Source: JALOAP01 sp964632355 (GTDB lineage Bacteria; Chloroflexota; Dehalococcoidia; Tepidiformales; Tepidiformaceae). Taken from it: a stretch of DNA of 32,723 nucleotides. Below are positions 16,396-22,803 of this stretch, piece after piece. How positions within the stretch are numbered: position 1 is the first letter of the stretch; every line of letters begins with the position of its first letter. The notes under the pieces were generated by a model. That model was not told where the DNA came from. It was given only the letters and a program-made list of their open reading frames with translations, and searched no databases. The stretch spans positions 1-32,723 of the forward strand of contig CAZWBW010000021.1 in assembly GCA_964632355.1 (NCBI GenBank), given 5' to 3'. Made by a program: the position numbers and the translations under genes.

Positions 16396-17877
16396 TCATG
16401 CGTCCTTCCCCAGCTCGGACTTGAGGAGGTCTTGCACGACGGCGGGATTTGCGCGCCCACGCGTTTCCCGCATCACCTGGCCCATCAGGAACTTGATCGC
16501 GGCCTCCTTCCCCGCGCGGTAATCGGCGACAGCCTTCGGGTTGTTTTCGATGGCCTTGCGAACGGTGCCGAGAAGTTCGTCGCTCCCGCTGATCTGGGCG
16601 AGGCCGCCTTCCTCGACGACCTGGGCGGCCGTCTTCCCGGTCGACGCCATGGTGTCGAACACTTCCTTCGCGACGGCCTGGGTGATGGTCCCTGCTTCGA
16701 CAAGGCCAATCAGTTCGGCGAGCCGCTCGGGAGTGACCGGGAGTTCGGTGATTTCGCGGCCGGTAGCGTTGGTCCAGCGGAGGACTTCGCCAAGGACCCA
16801 GTTTGCGGCGAGCTTGGCGGCGCGCTGGCGGTCTCCCTGGAGGCGGCCAACAAGGTTGTCGTAGTAATCGGCCCGTTCGCGGGCTTCGGTAATGGTGCTG
16901 GCTTCGTAATCGGAGAGCCCGAGCGAGAGCAGGCGCTCGCGGCGCGCTGCGGGCAACTCGGGGAGTTTCGCGCGAATGCGCTCCACGTATTCGCGGCTCA
17001 GCTGGAGCGGCGGCAGGTCGGGTTCGGGGAAGTAGCGATAGTCGTTCGCCTCTTCCTTCGAACGCTGCGTCACCGTCACTCCGCGGTCGTCGACCCAGCC
17101 GCGGGTCTCCTGTTCGATGGTTCCACCGGACGAGAGGATCTCCGCCTGGCGGCGCTGTTCGAACGCGAGCGCGTCGTGAACAGCGCGGAAGCTGTTCATG
17201 TTCTTGATCTCGACCTTGGTTCCGTAGGTGGTGGAGCCGCGGGGACGCAGGCTGATGTTGGCGTCGCAGCGGAAGTTGCCTTCTTCCATGTTGGCTTCGC
17301 TGACGCCGATGTAGCGCAGGATCTGCCGCAGGCGCACGAGGTAGTCGCGTGCTTCGGCCGGCGAACGCAGGTCGGGCTCGCTCACGATTTCGATGAGCGG
17401 CGTGCCGGAGCGGTTCACATCGACGAGGCTGTAGCCCTGGCCGGTCACCGGGTCGGTGCGGTGGAGCAGCCGCGCGGTGTCTTCCTCCATGTGGACACGG
17501 GTAATGCCGATGCGGCGCGGCTCCTCGCCTTCGACCTGGATCTCGAGCCAGCCGTTGCGGCAGATGGGCAGGTCGTACTGGGAGATTTGATACCCCTTCA
17601 TGAGGTCGGGGTAGTGGTAGTTCTTGCGGTCGAACTTGCTGAACGGCGGGATCTCGCAGTTCAGCGCGAGGCCCGTCATGACGATGTACTCGATGGCCTT
17701 TTCGTTAATGACCGGCAGGGTGCCGGGAAGGCCGAGACAGACGGGACAGACGTGGGTGTTGGGCGCGGCCCCCGCATAGTCAGTGCTGCAAGCGCAGAAC
17801 ATCTTGCTGCGGGTGGTGAGTTGGACGTGTACCTCGAGACCTATGACAGCCTCGAATTCGGTAGCGACGGCAGTCAA
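16396..17877 (-). CDS. gatB: Asp/Glu-tRNA amidotransferase subunit B
   Basis: The tRNA-binding kinase subunit of GatCAB, which converts Glu-tRNAGln and Asp-tRNAAsn to the amidated forms. 493 residues. Seen are EAVIGLEVHVQL, the zinc-site CACSTDYAG..VCPVCLGLPGTLP, RKNYHYPDLMKGYQISQYD, the MNSFRAV block and the C-terminal YqeY-like tail (VMRETRGRANPAVVQDLLKS). The start is TTG 17877, supported by a strong GGGAGGAAG site at 8-9 nt. It is the first gene of the operon, with a promoter 40 nt upstream. A GatA candidate lies at 19168, but no gatC is seen in the window. Confidence 0.96.
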   Translation of the reverse strand: MTAVATEFEAVIGLEVHVQLTTRSKMFCACSTDYAGAAPNTHVCPVCLGLPGTLPVINEKAIEYIVMTGLALNCEIPPFSKFDRKNYHYPDLMKGYQISQYDLPICRNGWLEIQVEGEEPRRIGITRVHMEEDTARLLHRTDPVTGQGYSLVDVNRSGTPLIEIVSEPDLRSPAEARDYLVRLRQILRYIGVSEANMEEGNFRCDANISLRPRGSTTYGTKVEIKNMNSFRAVHDALAFEQRRQAEILSSGGTIEQETRGWVDDRGVTVTQRSKEEANDYRYFPEPDLPPLQLSREYVERIRAKLPELPAARRERLLSLGLSDYEASTITEARERADYYDNLVGRLQGDRQRAAKLAANWVLGEVLRWTNATGREITELPVTPERLAELIGLVEAGTITQAVAKEVFDTMASTGKTAAQVVEEGGLAQISGSDELLGTVRKAIENNPKAVADYRAGKEAAIKFLMGQVMRETRGRANPAVVQDLLKSELGKDA

Positions 17878-17915
17878 CGCGTTCTTCCTCCCAACCCCCG
17901 TGAGGACGCGGTTCG

Positions 17916-17945
17916 AGTATAGGCAGGCCCGAAAGTTCGGGACAA
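17916..17945 (-). promoter_or_regulatory. Sigma-70-type promoter of the gatB operon
   Basis: On the minus strand, TTGTCC (17945-17940), an 18-nt spacer, and TATACT (17921-17916). The predicted transcript starts about 7 nt downstream and gives a short leader with the GGGAGGAAG ribosome site before the TTG start. It lies in the 192-nt gap after selD, the only long gap in this stretch, so the operon downstream probably starts here. Confidence 0.65.
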
Positions 17946-18069
17946 TTCGACAAAGGGTTACACAATCGCCCCATACCCGAGCGCGTCACGCCTTTCATTC
18001 TTGTCTCACAGCCTCGGGAATGGGTCGAAGGTTGCGAGCAGAACTCTTACCGTCTCGTGGCCCGAATCT

Positions 18070-19122
18070 TTACCGGACAGTAATCTTCGGCTCCCCGGCG
18101 GTTGCGGTCCCGATACGCCACAGCGGCTCGTCGTCGTGAGTGAAGGCCGCCTCGACGGCGGCGGCGCGGTTTTCGGGGACACCGAAGAGCAGCCCCCCGG
18201 ACGTCTGGGGATCGAAGAGGAGGGCGGCTAGCGCCGGGTCGACCCCGGGGGCAATCTCGGCGTTGGCCCCAAGCCAGTCGCGATTTCGGCCTTCCCCGCC
18301 GGTGTGTACGCCGGCGGCGGAGCACTCTGTCGCGCCGGTCAGCAACGGTACCTGCTCGGAATCGATCTCGGCAGCGACCCCCGAGCGATTGACCATCTCC
18401 CACAGGTGGCCCAGCAGGCCGAAGCCGGTGATATCGGTGGCGGCCCGGACTTCGGCGTCGCGTATCAGATGGCTTGCGTGGCGATTGAGCCGCAGCATCG
18501 AGGACGTTGCGCTGGCAACCCAGGCGTCCTTGGCCTTCCCCTGCTTTGCCGCCGAAAGGATGGTGCCGGTGCCGAGGGGTTTCGTGAGATAGAGGACGTC
18601 GCCCGGCCGGAGATTCGCCTTCGAAAGGATCCTTTCGGGATGGACGAGCCCGAGGACGCTCATGCCGTACTTGGGCTCCTGGTCCCAGACGGTATGTCCG
18701 CCCGCCACGACGCCGCCCGCTTCGGCCACCTTTGTGGCGCCGCCGCGAAGGATCTCGGATTGCACCTCGGGTGGGAGATCCTGCGGGAACGCGGCGATGT
18801 TCAGTGCGAGCACGACCTCGCCGCCCATGGCGAATACGTCGGACATGGCGTTCGCCGCAGCGATAGCGCCGTATTCGAACGGGTCGTCGACAACGGGCGC
18901 GAAGAAATCCAGCGTGGAAACGACTGCGACCTCGTCGTTGATACGAAGAACAGCTGCGTCGTCGGGCACGCCGAGGCCGACCAGCACATCGGGGTGTTGG
19001 TCGGCGTTGAACAGATCGGCGAGCGGCGACAGGACCTGCGCCAGGGCCTCGGGGCCCGCTTTAGACGCTCAACCGCCGCAGCTCGTCAGGTCTGTCAGCC
19101 GAAGGATCTCTTCGCGCGTCAT
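18070..19122 (-). CDS. selD: Selenide, water dikinase with selenocysteine (in-frame UGA at codon 18)
   Basis: Makes selenophosphate, the selenium donor for selenocysteine, from selenide and ATP. The frame from ATG 19122 reads MTREEILRLTDLTSCGG, then UGA (19069-19071), then ASKAGPEALAQVL, and continues to TAA at 18070, giving 350 residues. UGA lies where SelD has its catalytic Cys or Sec, and Lys21 follows it, as in the family. Later family blocks are GVPDDAAVLRI, TLDFFAPVVDDPF, AIAAANAMSDVFAMGG, GGHTVWDQEP, TKPLGTGTI, and LLFDPQTSGGLL. A start after the UGA (18987) would remove the active site. It follows the amidase by 45 nt. A hairpin 16 nt after the UGA may be the SECIS. Confidence 0.95.
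19044..19068 (-). promoter_or_regulatory. Candidate bacterial SECIS hairpin of selD
   Basis: On the minus strand, 11 nt after the UGA, GGGCC (19057-19053) pairs with GGCCC (19048-19044) around a CCGA loop. The loop starts 17 nt from the UGA, within the usual 16-37 nt range, and contains a G. The stem is only five base pairs, possibly extended by C-G across a bulge. Confidence 0.45.
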
Positions 19123-19167
19123 GTGCGCATCGTAACTGAGATCCGTGCCGGCCGCCGGTGAGGCGAC

Positions 19168-20580
19168 TCAGTCGAGGTCGGGCCGGCGAAGGTGCCAGTC
19201 GTTCGCCTGTTCGTAGGCGTACGCGGCGCGCAGGACGGTGGCCTCGTCGAACGGCCGCCCGGCGAACTGCAGCGCGATCGGCAGTCCCGATTCGGTGAAC
19301 CCACAGGGGAGCACGATCGCCGGGAGCCGAGCCGCATTGAACGGCACCATGTAGCGGCCAATGGCCGACACGGGATTGTGTTCGACGCCATCGATTTCGT
19401 ACGCCTCGGGGCCGATGAGCGGCGGGGGAATCGGCGTGGCGGGCGTCACCAGCACGTCGACCTCCTCGAGCACGCCCCGCAGACCTTCGGTGAATGCGTA
19501 GATCTCGCGGAGGGAGGAGGCGATGGTGGTTCCGCCGGGAACGGGCGTGCTCAGCCAGGATGCGAGCCCCGGGCCGAAATCCTGGGGACGGCGTTCGAAT
19601 TCGGGACTGTGGTACTCGACGACTTCCGCGAGGACGACGGTGCTCCACGAGCGGACGATCTCGTCGGTGTGCGGGATGGTGACTTCGCGCACGTCGGCGC
19701 CAAGGTCGCGGAGCTGGTCGATGGCGACGGAGACCGCAACCATGACCTCGGGATCGACCAGGTCGAAGAAGTAGTTCGTGGGCAGACCGACCCGCAGACC
19801 CTTGAGCCCCTGTTCGAGGCCGGAGAGCAGATCGGCCGGCTCGATGCGCACGGAGTTCGCGTCGGCGGGGTCGTAGCCCTGGATGGCTTCGAGGACGATG
19901 GCGGCGTCGCGAACGGACTGGACGATGGGCCCGGTGTGATCGAACTGGTAGGAGAGCGGGACGACGCCGGCCTTGCTGACGCGCCCGTAGGTTGGCTTGA
20001 TCCCCACGCAGCCGCAGAACGCGGCGGGCACGCGGATGCTTCCGCCCGTATCGGTGCCGAGGGTCGCGGCAGCGAGCCGTGCGGCGATGGCAGCGCCCGA
20101 ACCGCCGCTGGAGCCGCCCGGGATGCGTTCGAGGTCCCACGGGTTGCGAGTGGGGCCGAACCAGTCGTTGTTGGTGGTGTAGCCGGACGCGAACTCATGC
20201 GTGTTGAGCTTGCCGAGAAGCACGGCGCCTGCCTCGCTCAGCTTGCGCGTGACGGTCGCGTCTTCGTCCGGCACCCAGTCCTCGAGGATCTTCGAACCGG
20301 CCGTCGTGCGGATACCCGCGGTCTGGAACAGGTCCTTCAGCGCGACGGGGACACCGTGGAGCGGCCCACGGTACTCGCCGTTCGCGATTTCGTCGGCGGC
20401 GCGGCGTGCGCCCTCACGAGCGCGGTCGGCGGTCACCGTGATGTAGGCATTTACCTTTGGGTCCACCGCTTCGATGCGCGCGAGGTAGGCCTCGGTGACA
20501 TCGACGGGCGACACATCCTTCATGCGGATGCGTTCGGCGAGTTCGGCGACGGTCAGGCGAGTCAGGTCGGAGCCGTCCAC
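19168..20580 (-). CDS. Amidase signature family enzyme (GatA-like)
   Basis: 470 residues from GTG 20580, preceded by GGGAGGTG. The Ser-cisSer-Lys triad is present: Lys in VPVALKDLFQT, Ser in GGSSGGSGAAIAA, and Ser in GTDTGGSIRVPAAFC. True GatA usually has GSDTGGSIRQPA and a different helix after YGRVS; the SKAGVVPLSYQFDHTGPIVQ found here is more like other amidases of the signature family. I therefore do not name it gatA, although gatB lies 1.3 kb downstream and the enzyme could still serve that role. It is upstream of selD on the same strand. Confidence 0.85.
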   Translation of the reverse strand: MDGSDLTRLTVAELAERIRMKDVSPVDVTEAYLARIEAVDPKVNAYITVTADRAREGARRAADEIANGEYRGPLHGVPVALKDLFQTAGIRTTAGSKILEDWVPDEDATVTRKLSEAGAVLLGKLNTHEFASGYTTNNDWFGPTRNPWDLERIPGGSSGGSGAAIAARLAAATLGTDTGGSIRVPAAFCGCVGIKPTYGRVSKAGVVPLSYQFDHTGPIVQSVRDAAIVLEAIQGYDPADANSVRIEPADLLSGLEQGLKGLRVGLPTNYFFDLVDPEVMVAVSVAIDQLRDLGADVREVTIPHTDEIVRSWSTVVLAEVVEYHSPEFERRPQDFGPGLASWLSTPVPGGTTIASSLREIYAFTEGLRGVLEEVDVLVTPATPIPPPLIGPEAYEIDGVEHNPVSAIGRYMVPFNAARLPAIVLPCGFTESGLPIALQFAGRPFDEATVLRAAYAYEQANDWHLRRPDLD

Positions 20581-20606
20581 GGCACACCTCCCGGGGAAGT
20601 GGGCCT

Positions 20607-20612
20607 ATCGTA
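20607..20612 (-). promoter_or_regulatory. Candidate -10 box for the amidase
   Basis: TACGAT on the minus strand about 25 nt before the amidase start, with the GGGAGGTG ribosome site between. No -35 box is evident, so this is tentative. Confidence 0.25.
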
Positions 20613-20661
20613 GCCGCGGAATGAAGGCCGGTGCACGGGTCAGCGATGCGTGAAGGATCTA

Positions 20662-20690
20662 TTGACGATAGTTGGATGAGCCGAGAGAGT
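20662..20690 (+). promoter_or_regulatory. Candidate promoter of the alanine leader/aminotransferase transcript
   Basis: TTGACG (20662-20667), a 17-nt spacer and GAGAGT (20685-20690). The -35 is close to consensus and the -10 poor. The predicted start is about 20697, two bases before the leader-peptide ATG, so the leader peptide would be translated leaderless. This matches the start-proximal -10 boxes of other genes in the window. Confidence 0.35.
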
Positions 20691-20698
20691 TAGAAGCA

Positions 20699-20770
20699 AT
20701 GATTTCGACTGCCCCGGCCGCCTTCGCAACTGCCGCTGCTGCTGCGGCTGCGGCGCATGCGCGCGGGTAG
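20699..20770 (+). CDS. Alanine-rich leader peptide (putative attenuator)
   Basis: A 23-codon frame, ATG to TAG, reading MISTAPAAFATAAAAAAAAH and then ARG. Thirteen codons are Ala, including eight in a row (20732-20755) made of GCC, GCT and GCG. It ends 40 nt before a strong terminator hairpin and 97 nt before the aminotransferase. Codon-specific stalling peptides of this shape control amino-acid genes in many bacteria. I infer that low charged tRNAAla would stall the ribosome here and allow read-through. The alternating pairing partners described for the following RNA agree with this. Confidence 0.6.
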   Translation: MISTAPAAFATAAAAAAAAHARG

Positions 20771-20819
20771 ACGGAGGCGGTCGAAGCACTTCGCCATAGA
20801 TCACTGTAGAGGCCGCCTC
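20718..20819 (+). promoter_or_regulatory. Mutually exclusive RNA pairings of the attenuator
   Basis: Segment 1 (20718-20725, CCGCCTTC, inside the leader peptide) pairs over eight positions with segment 2 (20773-20780, GGAGGCGG). Segment 2 can instead pair over seven bases (20774-20780) with segment 3 (20813-20819, CCGCCTC), which is the 5' arm of the terminator. A ribosome held in the Ala run would cover segment 1, freeing segment 2 to take segment 3 and prevent termination. A ribosome that finishes would leave 1:2 and the terminator. This is the classic trp/his logic. Confidence 0.5.
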
Positions 20820-20832
20820 AGAGGCGGCCTTT
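20810..20832 (+). terminator. Strong terminator hairpin before the aminotransferase
   Basis: AGGCCGCCT (20810-20818), CAG loop, AGGCGGCCT (20822-20830), then TT and GTCG. The stem is nine base pairs of mostly GC; the T run is short. It stands between the alanine leader peptide and the coding start at 20867, so it must be passed for the gene to be expressed. Confidence 0.7.
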
Positions 20833-20866
20833 GTCGTGGCCGCCCGTGGGGGAAGAGGACACCGCC

Positions 20867-22054
20867 ATGACGCTCGACCGATCCGCTGAGGATCCCGCCC
20901 GTTTCATCTCTCGCCGGATGCAGTCCGTCCCGGCGAGCGGCATTCGCAGGTTCTTCGACCTGCTGAGCACCATCGACGATGTGATATCGCTCGGCGTCGG
21001 GGAGCCGGATTACGTGACACCTGAACCGATACGCCGAAGCGCGATCGAAAGCATCGAGCGTGGCGACACGCACTACACGTCGAACTATGGACTGCCGGAA
21101 CTTCGCGAGAAGCTGAGCGCGCACATCGAGCGGCTGTACGGCGTCCGCTACGACCCCCGGAACGAAATCATCATCACGAGCGGTTCGAGCGAGGCCTTCG
21201 ACATCGCGCTGCGAGCGCTGATCGACCCGGGCGACGAAGTGCTATGCGCTGACCCGAGCTACGTGGCCTACGCACCGGCGACCATCATGGCGGGCGGGTG
21301 TTTCGTCCCCGTCCCCACGTACGCGTCGAACGACTTCCGGCTCCTGCCGGGGGATGTCGAGGCGGCGATCACGCCGCGGACGAAAGCGATCCTGCTCGGC
21401 TATCCGTCGAACCCGACCGGCGCGACGATGGGCCGCGAGGACCTCGCGGCGATCGGCGAAGTAGCGGCACGACACGACCTCGCCGTTATCAGCGACGAGC
21501 TGTACGACCGGATGACGTACGTCGGGGAGCACACCTGCTTTGCGTCGCTCCCCGGGATGAAGGGCCGGACCGTGCTGCTCGGCGGGTTCTCGAAGGCGTA
21601 TGCGATGACCGGCTGGCGGCTCGGCTGGGTTGCGGCACCTGCAGCGCTGGCCGAGGCGATCATGAAGGTGCACCAGTACGTGATGATGTCGGCCCCAACG
21701 GCGGCGCAGTACGCCGGCATTGCGGCGCTCGACGAGGGCGAAGAGTTCGTACAGGAAATGGTGGCCGAGTATGACCGGCGGCGGCGGCTCATCGTCGATG
21801 GGTTCCGCGCGATCGGGTTGCCGACGTTCGAACCCCGGGGTGCGTTCTACGCGTTCCCGGAGGTGAAGGTGACGGGCCTCGACAGCGTGACGTTCAGCGA
21901 GCGTCTTCTCGAAGAGGAGCGCGTGGCGGTAGTCCCGGGTAATGCGTTCGGCGCCTGCGGCGAAGGATATGTCCGGGCGTGCTACGCGAGCGGGTACGAG
22001 CAGATCGAGCGCGCGCTGGAACGCATCGGGCGGTTCGTTCAGCGGCAGCGATAG
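20867..22054 (+). CDS. PLP-dependent aminotransferase, class I/II (alanine/aspartate-like)
   Basis: A 395-residue fold-type I aminotransferase. The substrate-site LGVGEPDYVTP is near the N-terminus. SNPTGA carries Asn182, ISDELYDRM carries Asp210 and Tyr213, and FSKAYAMTGWRLGW carries the PLP-binding Lys243 followed by the phosphate-contacting Arg. The C-terminal PRGAFYAFPEV and VAVVPGNAFGACGEGYVR complete the active site. ATG 20867 has an AGAGG site at a good distance. The family includes aspartate, alanine and aromatic enzymes, so the substrate is not certain. The upstream alanine-rich leader suggests that expression follows alanine supply, which would favour an alanine-forming role. Confidence 0.93.
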   Translation: MTLDRSAEDPARFISRRMQSVPASGIRRFFDLLSTIDDVISLGVGEPDYVTPEPIRRSAIESIERGDTHYTSNYGLPELREKLSAHIERLYGVRYDPRNEIIITSGSSEAFDIALRALIDPGDEVLCADPSYVAYAPATIMAGGCFVPVPTYASNDFRLLPGDVEAAITPRTKAILLGYPSNPTGATMGREDLAAIGEVAARHDLAVISDELYDRMTYVGEHTCFASLPGMKGRTVLLGGFSKAYAMTGWRLGWVAAPAALAEAIMKVHQYVMMSAPTAAQYAGIAALDEGEEFVQEMVAEYDRRRRLIVDGFRAIGLPTFEPRGAFYAFPEVKVTGLDSVTFSERLLEEERVAVVPGNAFGACGEGYVRACYASGYEQIERALERIGRFVQRQR

Positions 22055-22117
22055 CCTCGCCGACCGGGACGGCAGCCAGGCCTCCCGTACAATGGCGCTG
22101 GTCCCCTTGCTGGATCC

Positions 22118-22158
22118 CCGGACGAGACGCGCCGTACCCGGTTAAGACAAGACGACGC
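22118..22158 (+). ncRNA. Guanidine-III riboswitch aptamer upstream of gdx
   Basis: The 41 nt match the guanidine-III (mini-ykkC-III) aptamer closely. They begin CCGGACGAG, contain GCGCCGTACCCGG, and end AGACAAGACGACGC. As I remember the Thermobifida fusca aptamer, only about six of 41 positions differ. CCGG pairs with CCGG around the loop, and GCGCCGT pairs with ACGACGC to form the pseudoknot. In this window one pseudoknot pair is C-A where the reference has C-G, which weakens it. The element ends 18 nt before the ribosome site of the guanidinium exporter and probably controls its translation. Confidence 0.85.
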
Positions 22159-22189
22159 ATCACCATTTCATGGAATGGAGGTGCGCCTT

Positions 22190-22513
22190 TTGGCGTGGTT
22201 CATCCTCTTCGTCGCCGGGCTGCTCGAAACTGGCTGGGCGGTCGGCCTGAAGTACACGGAAGGGTTCACTCGCCCGCTTCCCAGCATCCTGACCGGCGCT
22301 GCGATTGTGCTCAGCATGGTGTTGCTTTCGGTGGCAGCGAAATCGCTCCCGATCGGTACGGCGTATGCGGTGTGGGTCGGCATTGGCGCGACGGGGGCCG
22401 CGCTACTGGGCATCGTGCTGTTCGACGAACCGGTGACGGTGTCGCGCATGTTCTTCCTGGCCCTGCTCGGTGTCGCGATCGTGGGCCTGCGACTCACGGC
22501 GCCCGCGGAGTAG
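22190..22513 (+). CDS. gdx: Guanidinium exporter, small multidrug resistance family
   Basis: A 107-residue, four-helix SMR protein that exports guanidinium in exchange for protons as an antiparallel dimer. The family's Gdx (SugE) subgroup is indicated by AWFILFVAGLLETGWAVGLK, including the key Glu in the first helix, KYTEGFTRPLPS, and AVWVGIGATGAALLG. I prefer the TTG at 22190 because GGAGGTG lies six bases before it and the N-terminus then aligns with the family. An in-frame ATG at 22175 would add five residues and overlap the ribosome site. A guanidine riboswitch directly upstream gives independent support for the substrate. Confidence 0.93.
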   Translation: MAWFILFVAGLLETGWAVGLKYTEGFTRPLPSILTGAAIVLSMVLLSVAAKSLPIGTAYAVWVGIGATGAALLGIVLFDEPVTVSRMFFLALLGVAIVGLRLTAPAE

Positions 22514-22704
22514 GAACGCTTCGCTTTGATGCCGGTGCAGCGGAGTTGCGAGGTCCCGTCCTGGCGCCGGGTAGCCGGCAGCAGGTTTGATCGATGTGTC
22601 GCGGGGCCGGCGTGGAAGGGTTCCCGGGCGGGGCACGTTGCCGAGAAGTAAGCTAATTGCGATTCGAATTCAATCTTTGTCGGCCGAAGTTCGCCCACCC
22701 CGAA

Positions 22705-22719
22705 ATATCGTGATATATT
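22705..22719 (+). promoter_or_regulatory. Promoter -10 overlapped by ATATC-GT-GATAT inverted repeat
   Basis: TATATT (22714-22719) is the best -10 candidate for the acyl-CoA dehydrogenase at 22804; a weak TTCGCC lies 18 nt upstream. The inverted repeat ATATC (22705-22709) and GATAT (22712-22716) overlaps it, an AT-rich island in GC-rich DNA. This is where a repressor would bind. Confidence 0.4.
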
Positions 22720-22731
22720 CCCGCGCGCAAG

Positions 22732-22768
22732 GACGACTGCGAGAGCGCAGTCAGCCGGCGGCCTCGCC
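22732..22768 (+). other. Structured leader with two tandem hairpins
   Basis: Between the promoter and the dehydrogenase start, GACTGCG-AGAG-CGCAGTC is followed after three bases by GCCGGC-GGCCTC-GCCGGC. Each is a strong stem of six to seven pairs. There is no T run, so they are not terminators. The 3' part (about 22769-22795, AATCTCAGCTACGTG and GGGACAG) slightly recalls a glycine aptamer but lacks its conserved core. The rest of 22514-22700 shows nothing recognisable. Confidence 0.4.
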
Positions 22769-22803
22769 GGCAATCTCAGCTACGTGAAAGGGACAGAAGC
22801 CGC

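Noticed and set aside
16315..17922. Long open frame on the plus strand opposite gatB
   Set aside because: It is an antisense shadow of gatB caused by high GC and codon bias; it has no recognisable domain, while gatB is unmistakable.
19168..20580. Naming the amidase gatA
   Set aside because: The region after the catalytic motif does not fit GatA, and no gatC accompanies it, so a family-level name is safer.
22055..22117. Guanidine-II (mini-ykkC) hairpins with ACGR loops before gdx
   Set aside because: ACGG and ACGA occur but are not in paired stems; the guanidine-III motif just downstream fits the whole sequence far better.
22666..22690. Possible tRNA fragment from a GATTCGAAT-like sequence
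   Set aside because: No cloverleaf arms can be paired around it and no CCA end is present; no tRNA gene was found in the window.
22732..22795. Glycine riboswitch before the acyl-CoA dehydrogenase
   Set aside because: AATCTCAG and GGGACAG recall part of the glycine aptamer, but the conserved core (CCGAAGG, GCAA with its hairpin) is missing and the downstream gene is not glycine-related.
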